Of a DNA stretch of 64,000 nt, positions 26,240 to 34,359 are shown one piece after another. The stretch is taken from positions 1 to 64,000 of the forward strand of contig CANQHG010000006.1 of assembly GCA_947623655.1 (NCBI GenBank), given 5' to 3'. The position numbers and the translations under genes were made by a program. The DNA comes from an uncultured Clostridia bacterium (GTDB taxonomy: Bacteria > Bacillota > Clostridia > Christensenellales > Borkfalkiaceae). Within the stretch, counting starts at the first letter, position 1. Each line of letters starts with the position of its first letter. The notes under the pieces were generated by a model. The model was not told the origin of the DNA. It was given only the letters and a program-made list of their open reading frames with translations, and made no database searches.

Positions 26240-26289
26240 CACACTTCTCAAAAAAGAAAGGGGTTTATCAAATTCTTTTTCCGAAATTT

Positions 26290-29200
26290 TCAAACGATTT
26301 TAATACAGGGATCGGGCAGGAACATTCTGATCTCGGCGATGAGCGCCCGCGACAGACGTACCCTGTATTCGAAGCGCTTTCCGTTGAACAGGATCTTCGT
26401 CTTCGTCCCGCCGCTATACCCTTCCAGCGTGTCGATGAGTTCGTCGAAAGTTTCCTGTGAAAGAGCGCGCGCGTCCAGCCAAAGGACCTCTTCCATCACG
26501 GTCTCCTGAACGTTAGGTTCGCTTTCTCCGTCAGGTTCCAATGCTTCGAGCGTATCGAGAATGATAACGGGCGCTTTTTCGGCGGGAAGATCGATCTTTC
26601 CCTTGATACGGACGACCGCATCCTGTTTGATAGAAGAACGGGTCCTCTCGTAGATTTTCGGGAAAGCGAGACATTCTACGCTGCCATAAAGGTCTTCCAG
26701 TGTGATGAAAGCCATAAAGCCGCCGGATTTTGTGCTGATTTTCTTGACGCCCGCTATGATCCCTCCCATTGTGACGGGATCTCCCGCCTTGACGAGATTA
26801 TATGTTCTGTCGTGGGTCTCCTCATCCTCTTCGTAGTCGGAAAGCATGCCCGTATGGAAAGTGCAGTCCGTAAATCTGTGCGCGTACTTTTCAAACGGAT
26901 GACCGCTGACATAGACGCCGAGAATGGATTTTTCCTTGGAAAGCAATTCTTCCTTTTCCCATTCGGGGATCTCGGGATAGTTCGCCTTGGGCGTCTCTTC
27001 CCGAATGATATCGCCGAACAGAGACATCTGCATGCTGTTTTTCTGTTTTTCGATGCTCTGCATACGGCGCATGAGTTCTTCGTACACGGCCGCATACTGC
27101 GAGCGGTGCTGTCCCATACTGTCGAACGCGCCGCCGAGAATGAGCGCTTCCACCATTTTCTTGTTGACAAAAGAGATACAGCGCATCAAAAAGTCGGCAA
27201 AATCCGCAAACGACCCGTTTTTCTTCCGCTCCTCGACAACGCTCTCCATTGCCGCGATTCCGACGCCGCGCAATGCGCACAGACCGATACGGATCCCGTC
27301 ACCTTCCACGGCGAAATATGCCTTGGAACGGTTGACGTCGGGCGGAAGGATCTTGATGTTCTTCTCCTTCATGTAGACGATGTATTTTGCGATCTCATCG
27401 ATCTTGGAAATGCGGTTATTGAGGACGCCCGCAAGAAATTCTTTCGGATAATATTTCTTGAGGTACGCCGTTTCATAGGTGACGACAGCATATGCAGCCG
27501 CGTGGGATTTGTTGAAAGCATAGGAGGCGAAACTTTCCATCTGCGCAAAGAGCTCGGCAGCGACCTCGGGCGAAATTCCGTGCGCACGGCAACCCGTGAT
27601 GTTTCCCCCCTTATCGATATCGCCGTAAATAAATTTGTCTTTTTGCGCCATCAGCTCCGAGCGGTGTTTCTTGGCCATGGCGCGGCGAACAAGGTCTGCT
27701 TGCCCTAGAGAATACCCCGCAAGATTTTGGAAGATCTGCATGACCTGCTCCTGGTAAATGATGACGCCGTACGTCTTCTCGAGAATAGGCTTGAGCAATG
27801 GCGTGAGATATTCGATCTTATCGGGTTCCGCCCTGTTTTTGAGATAATCGGGAATGAAATCCATGGGCCCGGGGCGGTACAGGGAGATGCCTGCGATGAG
27901 GTCTTCGAGACAGGTAGGGTGAAGCTGTTTCATAAACCGCTTCATCCCCCCCTGTTCAAGTTGGAACACGGCGTCGGTGTCTCCCTCCGCGATCAGGTCG
28001 TATGCGCCCGGGTCGTCGCAATTTTGGTCGAATTCGATCTGTACGCCATAATCTTCATAGATATAGTCGAGAGTCTTCTTGATATCGGTCAAGGTCGTCA
28101 GTGCCAAAAAGTCCATTTTCAGCATGCCGATCGACTCGACTTCTTTCATATCGAACTGCGTTGTGATATCTTCGCCGTTGCGCGAGAGAGGCACGTTGTC
28201 GGCGATCTTTTTGCGGCAAATGACGACGCCCGCGGCATGCATGGACGTGTTGCGGGGCATACCCTCGAGTTTTAGCCCCATGTCGATAACGCGCTTCAAA
28301 GTCTCGTCTGCTTCGTAAATCTCGATGAACTCAGGATTTCGTTTACTCTCTTGGTCGGCGAGTTTTTTAACGGCTTCGTCATGTTTATCTGGGTCGTCGG
28401 CGCTCTCTTCTACTTTTTTGCGGCAACTCTCGATGTTGAGCCCGAGGAGTTCGCGAATCGTCGATTTCCCGTCCATGAGTTTGGTAACACGGTCGGTGTC
28501 GGAATACGGCACGCGCATGACGCGTCCAACATCTTTAATGACGGCGCGGGAAGCAAGCGTACCGAATGTAACGATCTGCGCGACGTTTTCCGGATGATAG
28601 CGCTTGCGTACATATTCTATGGTCTCCCCTCTTCTCTCTGTGCAGAAGTCGACGTCGAAATCGGGCATGGAAACACGATCGGGGTTGAGAAAACGTTCAA
28701 AGAGCAAGTCATAACGGAGCGGATCGACGTTGGTGATACCGATGGCATAAGCAACGATGCTGCCGACGCCGGACCCTCTGCCCGGACCGACGGGGATATC
28801 GTGCAGGCGCGACCAGTTGATGTAGTCCCATACGATGAGGAAGTAATCCGCGAACCCCATCTTGATGATGATCGAAAGTTCGTATTCCGCTCTCTTTTTG
28901 ATCTCTTCTGTGAGATCGGGATATCTTTTGGGCAGTCCGTCCCAAGTGAGACGCGTGAGATATTCGGGAGACGGCGTGCCGTCGTCTGCCGTATAGAGCG
29001 GAATGAGGGATTTATCGTATACGGGCGAACCGTCTTCTTTCAAATTGAAAGGTGTGTCGATGTCGGAAACCTTGTCGGCGATCGCGCGGGTATTTGAAAT
29101 TGCCTCGGGCAGGTCGGGGAAGAGCGCTGCCATTTCATCGCCCGACTTCATGTAGAACTCGTGTGTCTGCATTTTCATTCGGGTGGGATCGTCGAGCGTG

Positions 29201-29868
29201 CGTTTCGTCTGGATGCACATCAGAACATCTTGCATCTCCCAATCATCTTTTTTCAGATAGTGGACGTCATTCGTCGCGACGAGCTGTGCGCCGATCTCTC
29301 TTGCGATACGGATAAGATCGGGAAGAATCTGCTTCTGTTCGGGGATCCCGTGATCCTGTATTTCGATATAAAAATCTTCTCCGAAGAGGCTCTGCAAATA
29401 GAGTGCGAAATTCTTGGCCTTTTCGTATTCTCCCGCCATCAATAGGCGCGGAATACGTCCCGCAAGGCAAGCGGAAAGGCAGATAACGCCGTCAGTATGC
29501 TCTTTTAAAACCTTATAATCGATGCGCGGGCGATAATAATACCCGTCCACAAAGGCGAGCGAATCGAGTTGGACAAGATTAATGTAGCCCGTCTTGTTTT
29601 TAGCAAGCAGGATCAGATGGTCGGCTTTTTGGTCGATGTGCTCCCTATAGTCGTCCACAACGTAAAATTCACATCCGATGATCGCCTTTATCTTGTTTTT
29701 CTTGCACTTTTCCGCAAATTTCAGCGAACAGTACATGTTTCCGTGGTCGGTTACCGCAACTGCGGAGATATTGTTTTCCTTGCAGTGGCGGACAAGATCG
29801 TCCACCTTTACGGCTCCGTCCAGCAAGCTGTATTCGGTATGTAAATGCAGGTGTACGAAATCTGTCAC
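26290..29868 (-). CDS. dnaE: DNA polymerase III alpha subunit DnaE
   Basis: Replicative polymerase of the DnaE type; 1192 residues. The N-terminal PHP domain starts VTDFVHLHLHTEYSLLDG. The polymerase palm carries PGRGSGVGSIV and the catalytic aspartates of MPDFDVDFC. A helix-hairpin-helix region (LILGGAFDSMG) and an OB fold (around VTMGGIIAGVKK) follow. The GTG start at 29868 has AAGGAGAAG upstream and lies 11 nt after whiA. The open frame upstream of 29868 only reads over whiA and is not part of the gene. Confidence 0.97.
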   Translation of the reverse strand: MTDFVHLHLHTEYSLLDGAVKVDDLVRHCKENNISAVAVTDHGNMYCSLKFAEKCKKNKIKAIIGCEFYVVDDYREHIDQKADHLILLAKNKTGYINLVQLDSLAFVDGYYYRPRIDYKVLKEHTDGVICLSACLAGRIPRLLMAGEYEKAKNFALYLQSLFGEDFYIEIQDHGIPEQKQILPDLIRIAREIGAQLVATNDVHYLKKDDWEMQDVLMCIQTKRTLDDPTRMKMQTHEFYMKSGDEMAALFPDLPEAISNTRAIADKVSDIDTPFNLKEDGSPVYDKSLIPLYTADDGTPSPEYLTRLTWDGLPKRYPDLTEEIKKRAEYELSIIIKMGFADYFLIVWDYINWSRLHDIPVGPGRGSGVGSIVAYAIGITNVDPLRYDLLFERFLNPDRVSMPDFDVDFCTERRGETIEYVRKRYHPENVAQIVTFGTLASRAVIKDVGRVMRVPYSDTDRVTKLMDGKSTIRELLGLNIESCRKKVEESADDPDKHDEAVKKLADQESKRNPEFIEIYEADETLKRVIDMGLKLEGMPRNTSMHAAGVVICRKKIADNVPLSRNGEDITTQFDMKEVESIGMLKMDFLALTTLTDIKKTLDYIYEDYGVQIEFDQNCDDPGAYDLIAEGDTDAVFQLEQGGMKRFMKQLHPTCLEDLIAGISLYRPGPMDFIPDYLKNRAEPDKIEYLTPLLKPILEKTYGVIIYQEQVMQIFQNLAGYSLGQADLVRRAMAKKHRSELMAQKDKFIYGDIDKGGNITGCRAHGISPEVAAELFAQMESFASYAFNKSHAAAYAVVTYETAYLKKYYPKEFLAGVLNNRISKIDEIAKYIVYMKEKNIKILPPDVNRSKAYFAVEGDGIRIGLCALRGVGIAAMESVVEERKKNGSFADFADFLMRCISFVNKKMVEALILGGAFDSMGQHRSQYAAVYEELMRRMQSIEKQKNSMQMSLFGDIIREETPKANYPEIPEWEKEELLSKEKSILGVYVSGHPFEKYAHRFTDCTFHTGMLSDYEEDEETHDRTYNLVKAGDPVTMGGIIAGVKKISTKSGGFMAFITLEDLYGSVECLAFPKIYERTRSSIKQDAVVRIKGKIDLPAEKAPVIILDTLEALEPDGESEPNVQETVMEEVLWLDARALSQETFDELIDTLEGYSGGTKTKILFNGKRFEYRVRLSRALIAEIRMFLPDPCIKIV

Positions 29869-29879
29869 GTTTCTTCTCC

Positions 29880-30755
29880 TTAATTTCCTTGGAATGACAT
29901 CAGTTTGTCCAAACGGTGCTGCAAACAACTTCTCGAGATGCCGAGATGCTCCGCAAGCTCCGAGTATGTGAACGTCGGGTTCAAAAGGCGAGCTTCCGCC
30001 GTCTGCCTGAGCGGAAGAGGCAAAACAAAAAGCCTTCCGCTCTCTTTCATCTCGTTGAGAACGCGTACCTGCCGCGCACTGACGGTGAGCGACCTGTCTA
30101 CATTCCCTGCCATGCAATTTTCGAGGCGGTTGCGGTTGTTGTTTTCTTCTCGGGCGGCCACAGTTTTTTCAAACGTCTTGAGCGAATTGTCCGCCCCGAG
30201 AACGGAGAGAAAGTCACCGATCCCCTCTTTGCTCTTACAGTATACAACAAATTTTTCGCCGCGTTCGACGATGCCGCCGAGGAGATGAAATCTGTCGCCG
30301 ATCTCCGCAAAGAGTTTGGCATCGTCAATCGTTTGGAAAACAAATTCGAGATGATAACCCGTTTTCGCGTCGCCTCGCGGCAAAATACAGCTCCCCGCAC
30401 CGAGAAAAGCGCCCTTTAAAAAGGCGAGGGCACATTCATCGGAGTAAATGCTCATGGAAAAGATCTCTTCCGCCCGTTCTTTGGCGTCGTTGCCCGTATG
30501 CGAAAAGGTGAGCTTGTCCCGTCCATGTTTGGGGTCTCGCACCGCTTCTGTCAATGTCATGCGGACGTTGCACGCGCTTTCCGCGATCGCAATGACGTAC
30601 GCCGCAACCGATTCATTTTCGCTGACAAAAGCAAAGCCGTCCGACGTCCTTTCGCCGCATGTCTTCAGAACAGCCTGCAAGAGGGCGCGACTTTCCTCTA
30701 TTGACGCGGGAAAGCTCTTTACGAGTTCCCGTTTGATCGACGTTGTAAAACTCAT
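29880..30755 (-). CDS. whiA: WhiA family DNA-binding protein
   Basis: Conserved Gram-positive protein, linked to sporulation or cell division, with a LAGLIDADG-like N-terminal fold and a C-terminal HTH. Recognisable segments are SFTTSIKRELV, LKGAFLGAGSCILPR and, near the end, YSELAEHLGISRSCLQHRLDKLM (HTH). The ATG at 30755 is chosen because it gives the usual MSF start. A TTG at 30761 overlaps the previous stop codon. The murB-PHP-whiA-dnaE order resembles the murB-rapZ-yvcK-whiA cluster of other Firmicutes, but rapZ and yvcK are absent here. Confidence 0.93.
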   Translation of the reverse strand: MSFTTSIKRELVKSFPASIEESRALLQAVLKTCGERTSDGFAFVSENESVAAYVIAIAESACNVRMTLTEAVRDPKHGRDKLTFSHTGNDAKERAEEIFSMSIYSDECALAFLKGAFLGAGSCILPRGDAKTGYHLEFVFQTIDDAKLFAEIGDRFHLLGGIVERGEKFVVYCKSKEGIGDFLSVLGADNSLKTFEKTVAAREENNNRNRLENCMAGNVDRSLTVSARQVRVLNEMKESGRLFVLPLPLRQTAEARLLNPTFTYSELAEHLGISRSCLQHRLDKLMSFQGN

Positions 30756-30757
30756 AT

Positions 30758-31528
30758 TCAAAGATGATTTTTAAACTCCGCAAAGCGGAACGACGGAAGT
30801 CTGCCGTCGATATTGTCGATTTGTGTGAGCGGAATGCCCACCCGACCGATCTGCTCTTCGGCAAGCGCGGTATCTCCGATCCTGTCAACGCTGTGCGCAT
30901 CGGAATTGATGACGAACCGAACGCCCGTATTTGCCACTTTATCCAATTCTTCGTCGGTCAGATGTTGCTTTTTTGAACTGATCTCCAGATACGTGCCATA
31001 GTCGCGGCAACACTTTGCCACTTCCACGACGTCGGAATAGCATTGAAAGTTCAGATGGGTCAAAATGTCGACGGGATTTTTTTCAATGCAGTTGATGTAT
31101 GCCTGCGTGGTGTATTTTACAAGGCTCTGCGATGGTTTGAGGTGCAACTGGGTATCCCACCATCCTCTCCAACCGATCTTTCTGTCTGCAAATTTCTCAT
31201 AACGCGCCATCACGTGCACGCCCATCAAAAAGATGTCGAATACCCTGTAGTCGTCCTCGGTAAAGTCGGTAAGCCCGGAGATCCCCCTCAGATTGCACTC
31301 CATTCCCACGAGAACTTTTATGCCCGTCGTATCCTCCGCTTCGCGGCATTCCCGCACGAGACTCGGAACCTCTTTCCGCTTTACGCCGAACATGGCATGC
31401 GAAAAACCGTGGTCGGTGATTGCGACTGCGGACAAACCGAGCTCTTTGGCTCTGACGGCATTTTCCATCACCGTATTTTTTCCGTGCGAATACGGCGTAT
31501 GCGTATGATAATCTGCTGTAAGTTTCAT
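30758..31528 (-). CDS. PHP-domain phosphatase/phosphoesterase
   Basis: Metal-dependent phosphoesterase of the YcdX type; 256 residues. Metal-binding motifs are DYHTHTPYSHG, AITDHGFSH, VGMECNL, ILTHLNF and INSDAHSV. A role as histidinol-phosphatase-like or other small phosphatase is possible, as the substrate cannot be told. It lies between murB (21 bp upstream) and whiA, where other Firmicutes carry rapZ/yvcK. Confidence 0.85.
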   Translation of the reverse strand: MKLTADYHTHTPYSHGKNTVMENAVRAKELGLSAVAITDHGFSHAMFGVKRKEVPSLVRECREAEDTTGIKVLVGMECNLRGISGLTDFTEDDYRVFDIFLMGVHVMARYEKFADRKIGWRGWWDTQLHLKPSQSLVKYTTQAYINCIEKNPVDILTHLNFQCYSDVVEVAKCCRDYGTYLEISSKKQHLTDEELDKVANTGVRFVINSDAHSVDRIGDTALAEEQIGRVGIPLTQIDNIDGRLPSFRFAEFKNHL

Positions 31529-31549
31529 AACGACTCCGCTTGGTAAAGC

Positions 31550-32449
31550 CTATGTATGTTCGTAAAAGGACAATCGCCTGATTTCTTCCCTCAGAGCGAT
31601 CCCCGTTTGAAGAAAGACGTCTTGTTTGATTTTTTCGATGAGTGCGGAGACGTCTGCGGCGGTTCCGCCCTCATTGATGATAAAATTTGCATGCCGCTCG
31701 GAGACGAAAGCGCCGCCGTATCGAAGCCCCTTGAGACCGCAACGGTCGATAAGTTCGCCCGCACTCACGCCATTCGGATTGACAAAGATACAACCCATAC
31801 TTCTGCCCTTGGGGAGAGAAGATCTTCTTTGCAGAAATTCTCCGCATTTTTTTCGGATCTTTTCTCTAATCGACGGCTCCGCCCGCAAGAGTGCTCCTAC
31901 GACAAAGATTTTTCCGTCTTGAAAGACGCTGGTTTTTTCGCCGAATGCGCAAGCGGACAGAGGAAAACTCTCTATTTTCCCCTTTCTTATCGCCAAAACA
32001 CGCAATACAAGGTCGGAAATGTGCTTTTCTTTCACGCCCGCATTCATGACGCATGCCCCGCCGACCGTCATCGGAATTCCGATAAAGGGTTCAAAACCGC
32101 CGATTTCATGGCAAAGCGCAAACCTTACAAGCGCACCGCCCGTCACGCCCGCGCCTGCAAACAGTGTGTTGCCGTCTAGAACCATACCTTTGAGATGGTC
32201 GCTTCGAACCAGAACGCCGTCTGAAAAACCGTCGGGGGGTAACGTGTTTGCGCCCGCGCCGAGAAAAGCGTAAGGTACCCGTTCTCTTTGCAAGAAGTTC
32301 AATACTTCTGCCCCCTCCTCTGCATCCGACGGAGAGACGGAGAGAGCCGCTTCGCCGCCGCATCCGATCGTCGTACAGCGGGAGAAAGAAACATGTTCCC
32401 TTACCGTCAGCAGAGGAAATCTGTCCTCAAAAAGCGCATAAACACCCAA
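31550..32449 (-). CDS. murB: UDP-N-acetylenolpyruvoylglucosamine reductase
   Basis: FAD-dependent reductase that makes UDP-MurNAc; 299 residues. FAD-binding segments are TTIGCGGEAAL, FLGAGANTLPPDGFSDGVLV and GGFEPFIGIPMTVGGACVMNAG. The conserved SMGCIFVNP carries the active-site region and the C-terminus has RHANFIINEGGTAADV. It starts at TTG 32449, directed by AAAGGAG 8 nt upstream. It is the first gene of the murB-PHP-whiA-dnaE operon. Its promoter lies inside the 3' end of the upstream gene. Confidence 0.95.
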   Translation of the reverse strand: MGVYALFEDRFPLLTVREHVSFSRCTTIGCGGEAALSVSPSDAEEGAEVLNFLQRERVPYAFLGAGANTLPPDGFSDGVLVRSDHLKGMVLDGNTLFAGAGVTGGALVRFALCHEIGGFEPFIGIPMTVGGACVMNAGVKEKHISDLVLRVLAIRKGKIESFPLSACAFGEKTSVFQDGKIFVVGALLRAEPSIREKIRKKCGEFLQRRSSLPKGRSMGCIFVNPNGVSAGELIDRCGLKGLRYGGAFVSERHANFIINEGGTAADVSALIEKIKQDVFLQTGIALREEIRRLSFYEHT

Positions 32450-32464
32450 TTTATTTACTCCTTT

Positions 32465-32493
32465 ATTTTATCATATTCTCAAAGACTTTTCAA
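32465..32493 (-). promoter_or_regulatory. Promoter of the murB-whiA-dnaE operon
   Basis: TTGAAA (32488-32493), 17-bp spacer and TAAAAT (32465-32470) on the minus strand. The -35 box overlaps the stop codon of the upstream solute-binding-like gene. Confidence 0.7.
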
Positions 32494-33383
32494 CGGGATT
32501 TCAGATATTTTTCGAGAAATTTTATTTCCTTTTCGCTCTGTGCGGCACCCGTAAGCTCATGAAGCCCCTCATCAGAAGTAAAAACGCTCAAGGTTTTATC
32601 CCATTTTACGGCGTCCGACGGATACATACCGATTTCGCCCAGCGATCCGCGCGTAGTTTCAGATAACAAATTGTCCAAAAATTTCAGACAAATTTCTTTT
32701 TTATCTTTAGATAATATACTAATGTATTGAAACAAATCGTTGTATTCTGTCACTTCTTTGCAAAAAACCGTCACATTCCGCGCACGAAATCTGTTTTCGT
32801 CACGCTGTGTGCCGAACAAGTATCGATATTCTCCGTTTAAAAACCCGACATAAGCGTTTTCGGACAGAATTTCTTCCCCCTTGACGCCGGATAGTTTGGC
32901 TGCGACCGATGGAAGATTGCTTCCGCCATGGGAAATCGCGGTTTTACCCTCTTCATCAAAGTCATCGGAGAGCGAAAAGTACATATATTTTCCCGCACAC
33001 CACGGTACGGCGAGGCATTTTCCCCCGATAGAGCCGCCTGCAAAGGCATAAGGAAGTACAAGACAACGCTCGGCGATCTCTCCGAGTCCCAATCCGTATG
33101 AAAGCACATCGGGATATGTTCCGCGTGAAAATGCCGCCCTTGCCCCCTCCACCGTATAGGATGTCACATAAAAATAGACATCCTCTTCGCCGAATTTACG
33201 TGCGATTTTATTTAAAAAAGCTGTCCTTGACCCCTTTCCGCCTTCAAAGGTATCGACATTCCAGATTTCGACGATCGTCTTTTCCCGTGCGGAACCTGTA
33301 TTTTCCCGCGGCAGACAGATCACAGCGATCACAAGCGCTGCAATGAGCGCAAAGGGTAAAACAGTTCTGACAATTCCTTTCAT
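32490..33383 (-). CDS. Membrane-anchored extracellular solute-binding-like protein
   Basis: About 297 residues. An N-terminal hydrophobic anchor or signal (VLPFALIAALVIAVICL) is followed by a domain resembling type-1 extracellular solute-binding proteins: VEIWNVDTFEGGKGSRTAFL, FGEEDVYFYVTSY, PDVLSYGLGLG and AVPWCAGKYMYFS. No ABC permease genes adjoin it. It might be an orphan binding protein or a sensor. ATG at 33383 (weak promoter, -10 box 7 nt upstream, no RBS) and ATG at 33413 are both possible starts. Confidence 0.6.
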   Translation of the reverse strand: MKGIVRTVLPFALIAALVIAVICLPRENTGSAREKTIVEIWNVDTFEGGKGSRTAFLNKIARKFGEEDVYFYVTSYTVEGARAAFSRGTYPDVLSYGLGLGEIAERCLVLPYAFAGGSIGGKCLAVPWCAGKYMYFSLSDDFDEEGKTAISHGGSNLPSVAAKLSGVKGEEILSENAYVGFLNGEYRYLFGTQRDENRFRARNVTVFCKEVTEYNDLFQYISILSKDKKEICLKFLDNLLSETTRGSLGEIGMYPSDAVKWDKTLSVFTSDEGLHELTGAAQSEKEIKFLEKYLKSR

Positions 33384-33390
33384 ATATAAT

Positions 33391-33421
33391 ATTGTATTGG
33401 AAAAGAACCGCATACATGCAA
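33391..33421 (-). promoter_or_regulatory. Weak candidate promoter for the solute-binding-like gene
   Basis: TTGCAT (33416-33421), 19-bp spacer and TACAAT (33391-33396) on the minus strand, ending 7 nt before ATG 33383. The spacer is longer than optimal. Confidence 0.35.
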
Positions 33422-33422
33422 G

Positions 33423-33481
33423 AAGGGACGCCTTAGCGTCCCTTCCGCGCCTCTGCCGCGCATGCGTTTGCGGCAGAGGCT
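33423..33481. repeat. Two adjacent strong hairpins downstream of the DUF1540 gene
   Basis: The first is AAGGGACGC / GCGTCCCTT (about 33424-33445), with a 4-nt loop. The second has 11-bp arms GCCTCTGCCGC / GCGGCAGAGGC (33450-33460 and 33471-33481) with a 10-nt loop. Neither has a T tract on either strand. They separate the DUF1540 gene from the next minus-strand gene and may slow or process the transcript. Confidence 0.6.
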
Positions 33482-33541
33482 CTATTTCAAAGCGATACCG
33501 CTGACAATAGATTGTGTCACAAACGCATATTTATACTCTGA

Positions 33542-33697
33542 TTATTTGCGGTGCTCAAAGCTATCGCAGCAAGTGCAATGCTCGCAATCGCATGTGTTGC
33601 CCACATGGATCTTTGCAAGCTCGCATGCCATACCGTCGCGGTTAAATTTGCACTCGGTCACGCCGCAAGAAACGCCGCCGTTGATATTGTGTTCCAT
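33542..33697 (-). CDS. DUF1540 cysteine-rich miniprotein
   Basis: A 51-residue protein with eight cysteines (C11, C16, C25, C36, C38, C41, C43, C44). The pattern C-x4-C-K-F-N followed by MACELAKIHVGN and a final CDCEHCTCC cluster is the DUF1540 signature, a small domain common in clostridia that is expected to bind metal. The ATG at 33697 has an excellent AAGGAGGAGAAC ribosome binding site. It is divergent from rplI and followed by two hairpins. The function is unknown. The high cysteine density in so short a protein supports a zinc or Fe-S role. Confidence 0.88.
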   Translation of the reverse strand: MEHNINGGVSCGVTECKFNRDGMACELAKIHVGNTCDCEHCTCCDSFEHRK

Positions 33698-33755
33698 GTT
33701 CTCCTCCTTATAACACAGTATCCCCCGCTAATGTGAAAAATATCGAAAGATGATA

Positions 33756-33784
33756 TTGACAAATAACGGAAAAAATTGTACAAT
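33756..33784 (+). promoter_or_regulatory. Promoter of rplI
   Basis: TTGACA (33756-33761), 17-bp spacer and TACAAT (33779-33784). Confidence 0.82.
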
Positions 33785-33806
33785 AAAGAAAAAGGAGCAG
33801 ATTATT

Positions 33807-34250
33807 ATGAAAGTTATCTTGAAAGCAGATGTAAAAGGCAGCGGGAAAAAAGGCGATATCTTGGAGGTGTCTGACGGATACGGCAGAAACTTTCTCATTA
33901 AAAAAGGTCTTGCGGAAATTGCTACCCCCGCTTCGATCAACGAAATGAAGCAAAAAAAGAGTTCTGAGGAATTTCACAAAGCAGAGAACGTGAAAGCACT
34001 CAAGGAGCTTGCGGAAAGATTGAGCGGTACGGGTATCACGCTCGCGATCCGAGCGGGTGAAAACGGAAAAACATTTGGTTCGGTAACCAGCCAACATATC
34101 GCCTCGGCTCTCGAAGAACTCGGGTTTGAGGTCGACAAAAAACGCGTTCTCCTGAAAGATCCCATAAAAAACGTTGGCACATACGAAGTCGAGGTACGCT
34201 TGATGGAAGGCGTTCTCTCGAAGATCAAAGTAAACGTTGTCGCACAATGA
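33807..34250 (+). CDS. rplI: 50S ribosomal protein L9
   Basis: Structural protein of the large subunit, 147 residues, full length. The N-terminal rRNA-binding domain starts [21 protein letters not shown] and continues [16 protein letters not shown] charged helix and a C-terminal domain ([34 protein letters not shown]) follow. The ATG at 33807 has AAAGGAGCAG upstream. It is separated from rpsF, ssb, rpsR and dnaB, with which it is often linked. Confidence 0.97.
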   Translation: MKVILKADVKGSGKKGDILEVSDGYGRNFLIKKGLAEIATPASINEMKQKKSSEEFHKAENVKALKELAERLSGTGITLAIRAGENGKTFGSVTSQHIASALEELGFEVDKKRVLLKDPIKNVGTYEVEVRLMEGVLSKIKVNVVAQ

Positions 34251-34257
34251 AAAAAGT

Positions 34258-34289
34258 AAAAATCTCACGCAAGTGCGTGAGATTTTTTA
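34258..34289. terminator. Bidirectional terminator between rplI and the hydrogenase gene
   Basis: AATCTCACGC / GCGTGAGATT stem with an AAGT loop (34261-34284), followed by TTTT on the plus strand and flanked by A tracts that give T tracts on the minus strand. Confidence 0.85.
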
Positions 34290-34303
34290 TGCAAAAATTT
34301 AAT

Positions 34304-34333
34304 ATTATGTCTGACATATTACTATGCAAAATG
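34304..34333. repeat. Dispersed palindromic repeat, locus 3
   Basis: Core ATTATGTCTGACATA followed by TTACTATG and CAAAATG. The 30-bp unit is nearly identical to loci at 50563 and 59499. It lies 27 bp past the hydrogenase stop codon, between the convergent rplI and hydrogenase genes. Confidence 0.85.
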
Positions 34334-34359
34334 ATTGAATTTTTGTTTTATTACCATCT

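Noticed and set aside
29869..30117. N-terminal extension of dnaE
   Set aside because: The frame is open but runs over whiA in another frame. The GTG at 29868 has a strong ribosome binding site and matches the family start.
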